From Paenibacillus_G elgii_A (GTDB taxonomy: Bacteria > Bacillota > Bacilli > Paenibacillales > NBRC-103111), in contig JBHJMN010000021.1 of the NCBI GenBank assembly GCA_042219835.1, positions 1 to 64,000 on the forward strand: 64,000 nt of DNA, written 5' to 3'. The notes under the pieces are model-generated. The model was not told where the DNA came from. It saw only the letters and a program-made list of their open reading frames with translations, and did no database searches. This document shows positions 17,019-24,782 of this stretch, piece after piece. Each line of letters begins with the position of its first letter. Position 1 is the first letter of the stretch. The position numbers were made by a program, and so were the translations under genes.

Positions 17019-17687
17019 TTTCATGCGGGCGAGAAGCGCCCAGCGCCGTTCGTGGCGCCGCTTGTATTTGGGAAGCCCCCGGTACAGTTCCACGGCTTCG
17101 CGGAACGCCCGGCGGGCTTCTTCGTTTCGCCCAAGCCCCCGGTACAGCAGCCCGAGCCGGTAATACGCTTCGCAGGACGAAGAGTGTACTTCCCCGAACC
17201 GTTCCAGATACCGGATCGCTTTCTCCGGATTGCTTCCTGCGAACGCTTCGCCCAGCCGCAAATAGGGCTCGCCGTATTTTACCCGCGGGTTCAGCTCCAG
17301 CGCACGCAGCAAGAGACGCTCGCCTTCTTCCATCCGTCCCAGCTTCAACTCGCAAATGCCCTGCTCGCTGAACACGTCCGCGGAATCGTCCATCACCCCG
17401 GCCACTTCGACCAACAGTTCAAGCGCCGCGCCGTATTTTTTTTGCTCCATATAAATTCGGGCGATTTCCAGCTTGGTCGACGTATGATGCGGATTGAGCC
17501 GAAGCTCATCCTTCAGGCGGGACAATCGCCGCGCCCGCTTCAACGGCTGGAAAATGCTTGGGGTCAAACCGACAAAACGGCGGTCAAACATATACAGAAT
17601 GATCAGCAGCACGAGAAAGGCCACAAACGGATTTCCGATGAGCCACCATAAAAAAGAAAAAATTAAAACTTTACTCACGCCTCGCAT
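17013..17687 (-). CDS. Membrane-anchored tetratricopeptide-repeat protein
   Basis: A 224-residue protein starting MRGVSKVLIFSFLWWLIG. A hydrophobic N-terminus (about 6-36) is followed by a basic stretch (LKRARRLSRLKDELRL) and then TPR-like helical repeats (KLEIARIYMEQKKYGAALELL, ELKLGRMEEGERLLLRALELN, YYRLGLLYRGLGRNEEARRAFREAVELY). Such proteins are adaptors; the partner is unknown. ATG 17687 was chosen over an upstream open stretch because aaagg precedes it and the membrane segment then begins normally. The last codons overlap thiO on the other strand by six bases. Confidence 0.75.
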   Translation of the reverse strand: MRGVSKVLIFSFLWWLIGNPFVAFLVLLIILYMFDRRFVGLTPSIFQPLKRARRLSRLKDELRLNPHHTSTKLEIARIYMEQKKYGAALELLVEVAGVMDDSADVFSEQGICELKLGRMEEGERLLLRALELNPRVKYGEPYLRLGEAFAGSNPEKAIRYLERFGEVHSSSCEAYYRLGLLYRGLGRNEEARRAFREAVELYRGLPKYKRRHERRWALLARMKS

Positions 17688-17850
17688 ACCAGCCTTTCGC
17701 TTATTTTCCCACCGATTGTACCACAAATTGCCATAAACGGTCACGGAGAAGTAAACAATCCAGTTGTGAACGTTTCCCGAACAGGCAGGAATTTACCGCA
17801 TGCTTCGCGAATGGTTTGTCCATGAAGCCATCGGGGGGAACAACCATTCC

Positions 17851-18126
17851 ATGAGTACAGCAAATGAAGACAAGGCCACCAAGTGGCAAAAAACGCGGCA
17901 GTTGGGCAAAGCGAAATATGTCATGTACTACGGCGTCGCCATGTGGGGTTTATCGCTGGCGGTGCTGTTTACGGCGATCGAATGGCTGACGCAGCAAACG
18001 CTTACGGCATCCTGGTTTACGCTCCGCATCGTCGTATTCGGGATTATCGGCTTTTTTATCGCGAACTTCCGTTGGGACGGAAACGAGCGCAAATACGCGC
18101 CTCGCCCAACGAGCAAGAAGCGCTGA
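17851..18126 (+). CDS. Small two-span membrane protein
   Basis: A 91-residue protein starting MSTANEDKATKW. There are two membrane spans (about 30-48 and 55-75) and a basic C-terminus (RPTSKKR). ATG 17851 follows ggggggaa with ten bases of spacing; the open frame begins earlier, but that part has no site. I do not recognise a family. It stands alone between divergent and downstream genes and ends in a good terminator. Confidence 0.6.
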   Translation: MSTANEDKATKWQKTRQLGKAKYVMYYGVAMWGLSLAVLFTAIEWLTQQTLTASWFTLRIVVFGIIGFFIANFRWDGNERKYAPRPTSKKR

Positions 18127-18143
18127 GCTGCGGCAAGATAAGG

Positions 18144-18182
18144 AACAGACGGCATGCCTCAAGGCGTGACGTCTGTTTTTTG
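18144..18182 (+). terminator. Terminator after the small membrane protein
   Basis: The arms aacagacggcatgcc and ggcgtgacgtctgtt are followed by TTTT. Confidence 0.85.
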
Positions 18183-18240
18183 TTTCCTTGCTTTACGGCT
18201 TACGCCTTCTACAGCCGCGCTCCCTCCAACAAATAAACAC

Positions 18241-18289
18241 TTGACTTTAGTAAGTTACATGTTTTATTATACTTACATAAAGTAAGTTA
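18241..18289 (+). promoter_or_regulatory. azoR promoter with repeated GTAAGT boxes
   Basis: TTGACT at 18241-18246 and TATTAT 18 bases on form a promoter. agtaagtta occurs at 18249-18257 and again at 18281-18289, and acttac at 18271-18276 pairs with the second copy to give ACTTAC-N5-GTAAGT. This is a likely operator for a quinone/diamide-sensing repressor of the YodB or MarR type, by analogy with azoR1 of B. subtilis; the repressor is not in view. Confidence 0.5.
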
Positions 18290-18347
18290 TTAATTTTGAT
18301 CCATCCTATCCCTTGTTTTTCCACATTTATAAGGAGGCTTCATTCTT

Positions 18348-18974
18348 ATGTCCAACGTACTTTTTATTAAAGCTAACGACCGCCCGGCCGATCAGGCCGT
18401 GAGCGTAAAGCTGTATGACGCATTCCTGAAATCGTACCGCGAAGCTCATCCGCAAGACCAAATTACCGAGCTCGACCTGTTTGCAGACAACCCGCCTTAT
18501 TACAATTCCGTTATGATGACCGGCCTGTTTAAGCAAGGTAAGGGTCTGGAGCTGACAGCGGAAGAAAAAGCGGCAGCCGATGTCGCCAACGCTTATCTGG
18601 ATCAATTTTTGGCTGCGGACAAAGTCGTTTTCGCATTTCCGCTCTGGAACTTTACGGTTCCGCCTCAATTGACGACTTACCTGTACTACCTCTGCCAAGG
18701 CGGCAAAACATTTAGATATACGGAAAAAGGACCGCAAGGTCTTGTAGGCGACAAAAAGGTCGCTCTGCTGAACGCGCGCGGCAGCGATTATTCCGCAGGA
18801 CCAATGGCTTCGCTTGAAATGTCGCTGAACTATGTTAAAGCGATCATGGGCTTCATCGGCGTGACAGATCCGACCACGGTCGTTGTCGAAGGCCATAACC
18901 AATTCCCGGATCGTGCCGGAGACATTGTGGAAGCTGGTCTTCGACAAGCCGAGAAAATCGCATCCACATTTTAA
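18348..18974 (+). CDS. azoR: FMN-dependent NADH-azoreductase
   Basis: A 208-residue flavodoxin-fold protein. N-terminal VLFIKANDRP, the FMN-binding FAFPLWNFTVPPQL loop and GGKTFRYTEKGPQGLVGDKK with ARGSDYS are the standard AzoR/AcpD signature. It reduces azo dyes and, more relevantly, quinones by two electrons, using NADH and FMN as a soluble dimer; it protects against electrophilic quinones. Length matches the family. The start has aaggagg upstream. It is a single gene with an inverted-repeat-rich promoter suggesting redox-controlled repression, and ends in a strong terminator. Confidence 0.93.
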   Translation: MSNVLFIKANDRPADQAVSVKLYDAFLKSYREAHPQDQITELDLFADNPPYYNSVMMTGLFKQGKGLELTAEEKAAADVANAYLDQFLAADKVVFAFPLWNFTVPPQLTTYLYYLCQGGKTFRYTEKGPQGLVGDKKVALLNARGSDYSAGPMASLEMSLNYVKAIMGFIGVTDPTTVVVEGHNQFPDRAGDIVEAGLRQAEKIASTF

Positions 18975-18994
18975 TTCATAGCTGCCAACCATCG

Positions 18995-19025
18995 TCGGCC
19001 CCTGCCCAAGGGGCCGATTTTTTTT
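18995..19025 (+). terminator. Terminator after azoR
   Basis: TCGGCCCC and GGGGCCGA enclose seven bases, followed by seven or more T. Confidence 0.92.
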
Positions 19026-19181
19026 GGCCTTTGAGCCTAAGTTGACCTCCGGACGAATAGGGTTTCGTTTGGGACAACACAGAAAATTTTCTTATTTTTT
19101 TGTACCTTTTCGCAAACTCGTATATGATAATGTTGGGGTTCTCTTCCCCATACAACTTCATATATTGTTTAGCAAATTTGA

Positions 19182-20348
19182 ATGAGAACGAAGGTGCATG
19201 AAAAAACTATGTCTGAAGCCAATCCAACTATTTTGATTTTATATGCCAGCTACGGCGACGGACATCTCCAGGCAGCCAAGGCGCTGCATCAGCGTTTTTC
19301 CCGCTTGGGGATTAACCGGGTCAAGCTTGTGGACCTGCTTGCGGAGGCCCACCCCTGTATAAACGCCGTTACCCGTTATATTTACCTGAAGAGCTCCACC
19401 CTGGGGCCGGATTTATACGGCTGGAGCTTTTATTTTACTCAAAATTTAAAACACGATACGGCGTTTGCCAAATGGCTGAACCGGTTAGGCATGCGCAAAT
19501 TCAAGCAAATGCTGCAGGCCGAACGGCCCGATGCGATTATTTATACGTTCCCGCTGCCCGTCGTCTCCGGGATGATGTCCCCCAACGGCATGCCCGTCCG
19601 GACGTATACCCTATTAACCGACTTTGTCCTTCATCAGCGCTGGATTCATCCGGATATTGATAAATATTACGTAGCCACGGAGCAGCTGAAGCAGCAGGTT
19701 GCCGCTTCCGGTGTGCCCAAGCACCGTATTGCAGTGAGCGGCATCCCGCTCCGCAGTCCGTTCAGCGATCCGATCCGACCGCAGGACGTCTTCCGGAAGT
19801 ACGGCATAGAGCCTTCCAAGCCCGTCGTTCTCCTGATGGCCGGAGCCTACGGCGTCCTGAAGCACATCAGTCGGATGGGGCACGCGCTGCTTCGGCTGGA
19901 CGAAATCGAGCTTGTGATTGTGTGCGGCAGAAACAAACCGCTCAAGGGACAGATCGAATCATCGTTCGCCGCTCATCCCCGCGTCCGCATTCTCGGATAT
20001 GTGGAGGACATTCACGAGCTTATGGCGGTCTCGTCGTGCTTGATTACGAAAGCCGGGGGCATTACGCTCTCGGAAGCTCTGGCCATGCGTCTGCCGGTTA
20101 TCGTCTACCGTCCCCTCCCCGGCCAGGAGAAGGAAAATGCCCGCTTCTTGTCAGAGCAAGGAGCAGTCGAAATTGCGCAGTCTCCGGACGAGCTGATTTC
20201 GCTTGTGAAACGGATCGTCTCTCTCCCCGGACAAGCGGAACGAATGAAGACCGCCATGGAGAATTTGTACAGCGGAGATGCTGCGGAGGCGGTTGTCTCG
20301 GATGTGCTCGAAGGTCTCTCCCGGACCAATACCGAACTTTTCGGCTAG
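19182..20348 (+). CDS. UgtP/MGDG-synthase-like glycosyltransferase
   Basis: A 388-residue GT28-type protein. The N-terminal MGDG-synthase domain has LILYASYGDGHLQAAKALHQ. The C-terminal sugar-nucleotide domain has VCGRNKPLK, RILGYVEDIHELMAVSSCLITKAGGITLSEALAM and the closing PLPGQEKENARFL. Such enzymes add glucose to diacylglycerol at the membrane (processive UgtP type) or related lipids. The start is uncertain: ATG 19182 has no site, while ATG 19209 has aaggtg about 13 bases upstream. It is followed by a dead MFS gene and a NodB deacetylase, an order that resembles B. subtilis ykoN-ykoP from memory. The acceptor lipid is unknown. Confidence 0.85.
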   Translation: MRTKVHEKTMSEANPTILILYASYGDGHLQAAKALHQRFSRLGINRVKLVDLLAEAHPCINAVTRYIYLKSSTLGPDLYGWSFYFTQNLKHDTAFAKWLNRLGMRKFKQMLQAERPDAIIYTFPLPVVSGMMSPNGMPVRTYTLLTDFVLHQRWIHPDIDKYYVATEQLKQQVAASGVPKHRIAVSGIPLRSPFSDPIRPQDVFRKYGIEPSKPVVLLMAGAYGVLKHISRMGHALLRLDEIELVIVCGRNKPLKGQIESSFAAHPRVRILGYVEDIHELMAVSSCLITKAGGITLSEALAMRLPVIVYRPLPGQEKENARFLSEQGAVEIAQSPDELISLVKRIVSLPGQAERMKTAMENLYSGDAAEAVVSDVLEGLSRTNTELFG

Positions 20349-20384
20349 AACGGAAACTTGAGATTTTGCTCGTCAAAAATTGCA

Positions 20385-20596
20385 ATGGACAAAGACGTAC
20401 TGCCGCTTGCACTCATTTTGTTTTGGGTCGGATCGTTTGGAAAGGACCGGTGTCGCCATCGGTCCGGTGATCGGCGGATGGCTCGTCACCAAGTTTCTAT
20501 GAACTGGCCGCCATATTGACAAGTGCAGCTCTGTTAGGGGGGATTGTTTTGTTTTATGGTTTCGTTCCTGTGGAAAGAGTGATAAAACATGGCTGA
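20385..20596 (+). pseudogene. Remnant of an MFS transporter (C-terminal ~70 residues)
   Basis: Three short reading frames joined end to end give a normal transporter tail. Frame A from ATG 20385 reads ...LPLALILFWVGSFGK. Frame B reads TGVAIGPVIGGWLVTKF, a classic MFS loop motif. Frame C reads YELAAILTSAALLGGIVLF and ends at TGA 20594-20596. Two +1 shifts, near 20443 and at 20497, break it, and about five sixths of a normal transporter is missing. It fills the gap between the glycosyltransferase and the deacetylase, so the operon once had three genes. Confidence 0.75.
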
Positions 20597-21962
20597 ATCG
20601 ATCACGATCCTCGTTATTGTCCTTACTTTATATACGCTAATCCCTACATTTCTCATGCGCGTCTTCTCGCTGGGCGCTTATCCGAAAGAAAATACCGAGC
20701 ACGGCATTGCGCTCACCTTCGATGACGGTCCGGACCCGAAATATACGCCGATTCTGCTCGACCTGCTGGCACGGCACGGCGTTAAAGCAACCTTCTTCGT
20801 ACTCGGGTCCAAGGCTGAGAGTTACCCCGAATTGATTCTACGCATGCACAACGAGGGCCACCTGATCGGGGTTCACAACTATGTCCACCGAACTAATGCC
20901 TTGATGATGCCTTGGAAGGTCAGAAAGCAAATTAACCGGACCGCCGCGGTAATCGAGAAAATTACCGGCAAGTCCCCTCAATTTTACCGTCCGCCCTGGG
21001 GGATTGTGAATATCTTTGACTTTTTCCTGTCCCGGCGTTTCCGCATCGTGCTCTGGTCGCTTATTGTCGGGGATTGGCTCAACCGGACGGGCAAGGAGAC
21101 TATTAAAAAGCGGTTGTTCGCTCAGCTTCAGAGCGGTTCGGTGATCGTGCTTCATGACAGCGGCGATACGCTCGGGGCGGACCCGGATGCGCCGGAGCTT
21201 ATGATCGCCGCGCTCGATGAATTTTTAACGGAAACGGCGCGCCGAGGCTTTACGTTCGTCCGGATCGACGAGCGGTTTCCGCTGAACGAGTCGGAGGATT
21301 GCCTGCCTGCGGATCGGCCGAAGCGGAAACGATGGATTGCCGCGGTCTGGCTGCAGTGGGAACGGTTTTTTCAACGGCTGCTTCAGGTGCGGCCGATCGA
21401 CCCGTTTAACGCACTGCTCCAGTTTCGGGTGTGCCGGTATCATGGCAAACGGATTCCGCTCAATGACGGACAATTCATCGAACCGGGCGACCGCGTTATG
21501 GAGCTGCACCTCGACAATGCGACGCTGCTCAGCTTTGGGATGAAGACCAGAACAACGATGCAGTTGGCCGTGCAATTGATCCGTACGATGGAGCGGTGTT
21601 TGCCGCACGTATCTGAACGGCTGGCAAGCGATCCGACGCTCCGTGACGTGAAAGGCTTATACGGCGTCTCAATCATCCATCGCGGCGCTTCCCAGCTCGG
21701 ATTTACCGTCTCCGATCTGCCCAAGGGCATCTTTTTATTTTGCTCCAAGCTTTACTTACGGTGGTTGTTGTACGTCATCCACCCGCAGGGCAAGCGGAGA
21801 CTGGACACGAGGACCACGCTGCTGACGCCGAAAATGATCGCCATCTCCGCAAACGAAGTGTACCGGAGATACCCGTCGTTCAGCTTCCACAATCCGGAGC
21901 TAACCTCGAACCCGCTGACGGCCGGAAGTGGCTGCGACGAAAGCATGGTTCAGAGAATATAA
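20589..21962 (+). CDS. Membrane polysaccharide deacetylase with YkoP-like C-terminal domain
   Basis: A 457-residue protein. One N-terminal membrane span (about 5-24) is followed by a NodB domain (about 38-225) with ALTFDDGPD (catalytic Asp and metal Asp), the metal pair in GVHNYVH, RPPWG and the closing VIVLHDSG. It should remove N-acetyl or O-acetyl groups from a surface polymer outside the membrane. The extra C-terminal domain (about 260-457), which begins near RPIDPFNALLQFRVCRY, resembles the YkoP extension of Bacillus deacetylases; its role is unknown. The gene starts eight bases before the stop of the MFS remnant, so it was once coupled to it. Confidence 0.88.
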   Translation: MAESITILVIVLTLYTLIPTFLMRVFSLGAYPKENTEHGIALTFDDGPDPKYTPILLDLLARHGVKATFFVLGSKAESYPELILRMHNEGHLIGVHNYVHRTNALMMPWKVRKQINRTAAVIEKITGKSPQFYRPPWGIVNIFDFFLSRRFRIVLWSLIVGDWLNRTGKETIKKRLFAQLQSGSVIVLHDSGDTLGADPDAPELMIAALDEFLTETARRGFTFVRIDERFPLNESEDCLPADRPKRKRWIAAVWLQWERFFQRLLQVRPIDPFNALLQFRVCRYHGKRIPLNDGQFIEPGDRVMELHLDNATLLSFGMKTRTTMQLAVQLIRTMERCLPHVSERLASDPTLRDVKGLYGVSIIHRGASQLGFTVSDLPKGIFLFCSKLYLRWLLYVIHPQGKRRLDTRTTLLTPKMIAISANEVYRRYPSFSFHNPELTSNPLTAGSGCDESMVQRI

Positions 21963-21982
21963 ACGAAATATCAAAAATAAAG

Positions 21983-22009
21983 AGCCTGCAATCTTCGAGA
22001 TTGCAGGCT
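21983..22009 (+). terminator. Perfect hairpin after the deacetylase
   Basis: A 12-bp perfect stem, AGCCTGCAATCT with a tcg loop, 21 bases after the stop. No T run follows, so it may be a weak terminator or an RNA-stabilising hairpin. Confidence 0.5.
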
Positions 22010-22120
22010 GTCAAAGAGTGTATATATTAAAAAGGGGGTCGATTGTTATTATAGGCAAGGAACGTTAACGCAGAATGAAATTCAGATTACAGTTTTGTTA
22101 CATTTGAATGATTGCAGTAA

Positions 22121-22453
22121 CTAGGCATCTGTGTCTGGAGCCGGATCGCCGCCGATTTTTTTCTTCATGATCAATTGAGTAAAAAACAGCAGCACCTCAT
22201 TATTTGCAAACGAAACGCCCAGTCCGAACAGACCGAACATCCGGGAAAACTGCTGTTCGGAGCCCGCAAAAGCCGACGACCACCACCAGAGCGCACCTGC
22301 CGTCAGCAGAACGTTGACCGCCGTCCCCGCCAGAAACGAAAGCAGAAGCTTTTCCGTCTTCCACATCATAAGAACCCCAACGAGTCCCGTTAATACAAAT
22401 CCGGCTCCCAGCATGAGCCAGTAAATCGCATCGTATGTCAAGGCAAGCTCCAC
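22121..22453 (-). CDS. Small three-span membrane protein
   Basis: About 110 residues, with three membrane spans near 10-30, 36-60 and 70-95 and a polar tail ending in DPAPDTDA. The frame begins with GTG 22453 directly at an aggag sequence; a TTG at 22441 would have better spacing, so the true start may be four residues later. No family is recognised. It is divergent from the plus-strand small gene at 22615, with overlapping promoter regions. Confidence 0.55.
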   Translation of the reverse strand: MELALTYDAIYWLMLGAGFVLTGLVGVLMMWKTEKLLLSFLAGTAVNVLLTAGALWWWSSAFAGSEQQFSRMFGLFGLGVSFANNEVLLFFTQLIMKKKIGGDPAPDTDA

Positions 22454-22555
22454 TCCTGTTCAGTCGCATGTTTATCCCTTCCAAGGTTACCATGAAAGAA
22501 GAAGCGGTACAACCGGTTACACGGTTCGCCGCAAAACTGTCAAACTCCCGCCGTC

Positions 22556-22584
22556 TGGTCATCGTCCTTCAAGAAGTGTATAAT
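22556..22584 (+). promoter_or_regulatory. Promoter for the small basic protein gene
   Basis: TGGTCA at 22556-22561, a 17-base spacer and a perfect TATAAT at 22579-22584, with aggaggt just downstream. Confidence 0.7.
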
Positions 22585-22614
22585 AGAATGGATAACCCAT
22601 TCAGGAGGTGCCTC

Positions 22615-22941
22615 ATGGCCAAAAGTCAAGCATGGAAAAAACGGCGGAAGCTGGAGCGCGAAGGCTCTCGCAATCCCGAGCTGAACCGCGGAAGCTGGCA
22701 CGGCGTCGTTCCCGTCGAACGCACGACCCCAACGCTGCACGAGAAACAAAGACGTTTAATAGATAAGCACAAAAAGAAATGGAACCGCACGCTGCCCCCG
22801 GACAGTGACGGTTCCATTTTTTATTGTTACCCGATTGCTCCGGCGTCAGGCCTTATACAATTTCGGTTCCGTTCAGACGCTGCTTCGCATACAGCGCGCT
22901 GCCGACGACGCCCGCATCTTCAATCCGTTCCGCAGGCTTGA
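22615..22941 (+). CDS. Small basic protein (YqkK-like), overlapping the ROK gene end
   Basis: A 108-residue frame. The first 65 residues are strongly basic and charged (MAKSQAWKKRRKLEREGSRN, then PELNRGSW) and end in a DGSIFYCY motif; this pattern recalls short Bacillales proteins such as YqkK, from memory. The last 36 or so residues are read through the 3' end of the convergent ROK gene (overlap 22853-22941) and look like antisense filler, so a normal stop may have been lost. The promoter (TATAAT) and ribosome site (aggaggt) are very good, so the gene is expressed. A terminator-like hairpin lies inside the coding region at 22781-22822. Confidence 0.6.
   Translation: MAKSQAWKKRRKLEREGSRNPELNRGSWHGVVPVERTTPTLHEKQRRLIDKHKKKWNRTLPPDSDGSIFYCYPIAPASGLIQFRFRSDAASHTARCRRRPHLQSVPQA
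22781..22822. terminator. Bidirectional terminator-like hairpin inside the small ORF
   Basis: GGAACCG and CGGTTCC with an inner CTG/CAG, followed by ATTTTTT on the plus strand and ATTTCTTTTT on the minus strand. It can end the ROK operon (stop at 22853) but also sits inside the plus-strand ORF. Confidence 0.6.
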
Positions 22942-23824
22942 TGACGAGATCGTCCAGATAGAACGAAAGCGTAGACCGCTCGATTTCCTTGCGCATCGGT
23001 GCGAACAATCTCTCGCCCGCCAGTGACCCGCCGCCGCCGATCACAATCGCTTCCGGGCTGAACAGCGGAATCGCCGTAGCCAAGCCACGGCCGAGCAGCG
23101 TCCCCGTGCGTTCCATCACGGCAATCGCAGCAGGGTCTCCTTCGTCGTATGCGCGGGATACATCCGCAGCCGTCAGCTTCTGAAGGTTGTCCCCGGAGAA
23201 ACGCTCAGCCAATATCGTCGATTCGCCCCGCTGCACCGCTTCCTTCGCTTGACGGGCAATGCCCGTTGCCGAAACGGCCGTCTCCAAGCACCCGGTCATC
23301 CCGCAATTGCAAGGGTAGTCAAGACCTGGAGCCGGGATGTGTCCGAATTCGCCGGCGCGTCCGCCGCTGCCGTAATACAGCCTGCCTTCGTTCACCATCG
23401 CCGCCGCGAGCCCCGTCCCGACCGTAAGACCGAGCACGTGCTTGTAGCCTTGCCCTGCCCCGGCTACCGCCTCGCCATACACATACATCCGCACATCGTG
23501 GTTGAGGTAAACAGGCATTCCGTCGAGATGCTTGCTCAGCACCGACGTGACCGGGACGTTTCTCCAGCCAAGGTTGACGGCAAGTACCGACACGCCGTTC
23601 ACATGATCGACAAAGCCGGGAATGCCGATGCCGACCGCCTCCGGCGATACGCCCGCTTCCGCGATCAATCTGCTCACGGCTTTCCCCAGCCGCTCAATCA
23701 CATCCTCGCTTCCCCGCTGCGCCTCGGTCGCCACCTTCGTCATGCGCAGCGTACGTCCCGTCTCGTCCGTCAAACCGCAAACCATATTAGTACCGCCGAT
23801 ATCGATTCCTACGTAATGTTTCAC
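22853..23824 (-). CDS. ROK-family sugar kinase (glucokinase-like)
   Basis: A 323-residue protein. The ATP-binding VGIDIGGTNMVCGL opens it, followed by IGIPGFVDHVNG, the catalytic NHDVRM, the zinc-binding CNCGMTGCLET, and IVIGGGG near the end. No N-terminal HTH, so it is a kinase and not an NagC-type repressor. It phosphorylates glucose, fructose or an N-acetylhexosamine; the substrate cannot be told from sequence. It is the second gene after a DeoR-type regulator (44-base gap), a common pairing for sugar-use operons, and ends near a bidirectional hairpin. Confidence 0.9.
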   Translation of the reverse strand: MKHYVGIDIGGTNMVCGLTDETGRTLRMTKVATEAQRGSEDVIERLGKAVSRLIAEAGVSPEAVGIGIPGFVDHVNGVSVLAVNLGWRNVPVTSVLSKHLDGMPVYLNHDVRMYVYGEAVAGAGQGYKHVLGLTVGTGLAAAMVNEGRLYYGSGGRAGEFGHIPAPGLDYPCNCGMTGCLETAVSATGIARQAKEAVQRGESTILAERFSGDNLQKLTAADVSRAYDEGDPAAIAVMERTGTLLGRGLATAIPLFSPEAIVIGGGGSLAGERLFAPMRKEIERSTLSFYLDDLVIKPAERIEDAGVVGSALYAKQRLNGTEIV

Positions 23825-23868
23825 CGGATCTCCTCTTTTCTATGCGTTTCGCTCTAGTAATCTCCCCA

Positions 23869-24678
23869 TCAGAGGACGGGAACTGCGGGCTCCGCCAAGT
23901 ACAGCGCGATCCCCTGCTCTTCCAAATAGCGCTTCAGCTTCTCCTCGGCCGGCTGGTTCGTCATGCAGCCCTGCACGGCCGTCAGCGGCACGATGCTGAA
24001 CAGCGAAGTCCGGCCGACCTTCGTATGATCGAAAACGGCAACCGTCCGGCGCGACCGCTTCAGCATCAGCCGGGCGATATCGGCTTCCTGCTCGGAGAAG
24101 GTGGTCAAGCCCTGCTCCTCGGTAACGCCGTCCACGCCCAGAAACATCATGCCGATGTTGACGCTGTCCACAATTTTCTCCGCAAGCGGACCGCACAGCT
24201 CGAAGCTGTTGCTCCGCATCACTCCGCCGGTCAATACCACCTGAATGCCGTCGCTCTCGGACAGCTCCATGGCGATGTTCACCGCGTTGGTCACGACGGT
24301 AATGCCCCTGCGCAGCTTAAGCTCCCGGGCGATTAGAAACGTGGTTGTGCCCCCGCTCAGCCCGATGACGTCGCCTTCCTCCACCAGCGAAGCGGCCTTG
24401 GCCGCAATGGCTTCCTTTTCCAGCCACAGCAGCTCCTTCTTCTCGTTGAAGGGGACTTCCCTGCCGGCAGATGGAGACGGCGTATCCAGCTGTGCGCCGC
24501 CCAGGCTGCGGATCAGCCCGCCCTGCTTCTCCAGCAGGTCCAAGTCGCGCCGGGCAGTCGCTTCCGAGCATGCGAACTTGTCAATGATCTCTTGAATCGT
24601 AATTTTTCCTTGGCGTTTCAGCAAGTTCATAATCTGCTCGCGCCGCCGGTCGCCCTTGCTGAGCATCTTGCCACTCAT
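23869..24678 (-). CDS. DeoR/GlpR-family transcriptional regulator
   Basis: A 269-residue protein. The DeoR HTH spans about 8-60 (RREQIMNLLKRQGKITIQEI, then ACSEATARRDLDLLEKQG). The C-terminal sensor domain has the family GLSGGTTTFLIARE and TGGVMRSNSFELCGP motifs that bind a sugar phosphate. ATG 24678 is preferred to an upstream ATG because ggaggggat lies just before it. It probably represses itself and the ROK kinase and responds to a phosphorylated sugar, possibly the kinase product; this is inference. Its promoter shares the gap with the 3' end of the dehydrogenase gene. Confidence 0.9.
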   Translation of the reverse strand: MSGKMLSKGDRRREQIMNLLKRQGKITIQEIIDKFACSEATARRDLDLLEKQGGLIRSLGGAQLDTPSPSAGREVPFNEKKELLWLEKEAIAAKAASLVEEGDVIGLSGGTTTFLIARELKLRRGITVVTNAVNIAMELSESDGIQVVLTGGVMRSNSFELCGPLAEKIVDSVNIGMMFLGVDGVTEEQGLTTFSEQEADIARLMLKRSRRTVAVFDHTKVGRTSLFSIVPLTAVQGCMTNQPAEEKLKRYLEEQGIALYLAEPAVPVL

Positions 24679-24782
24679 GGTATCCCCTCCCGTCGCTCCC
24701 ATCCGTTTGACAATCTAATGAAATAATAAATCATTTTTTTGACGATATCAATCAATTTCAATCAAACGGAAAGAAGGGCCGG

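Noticed and set aside
18327..18992. A 221-codon minus-strand ORF
   Set aside because: Antisense of azoR, which has clear FMN-binding motifs and a promoter and terminator of its own.
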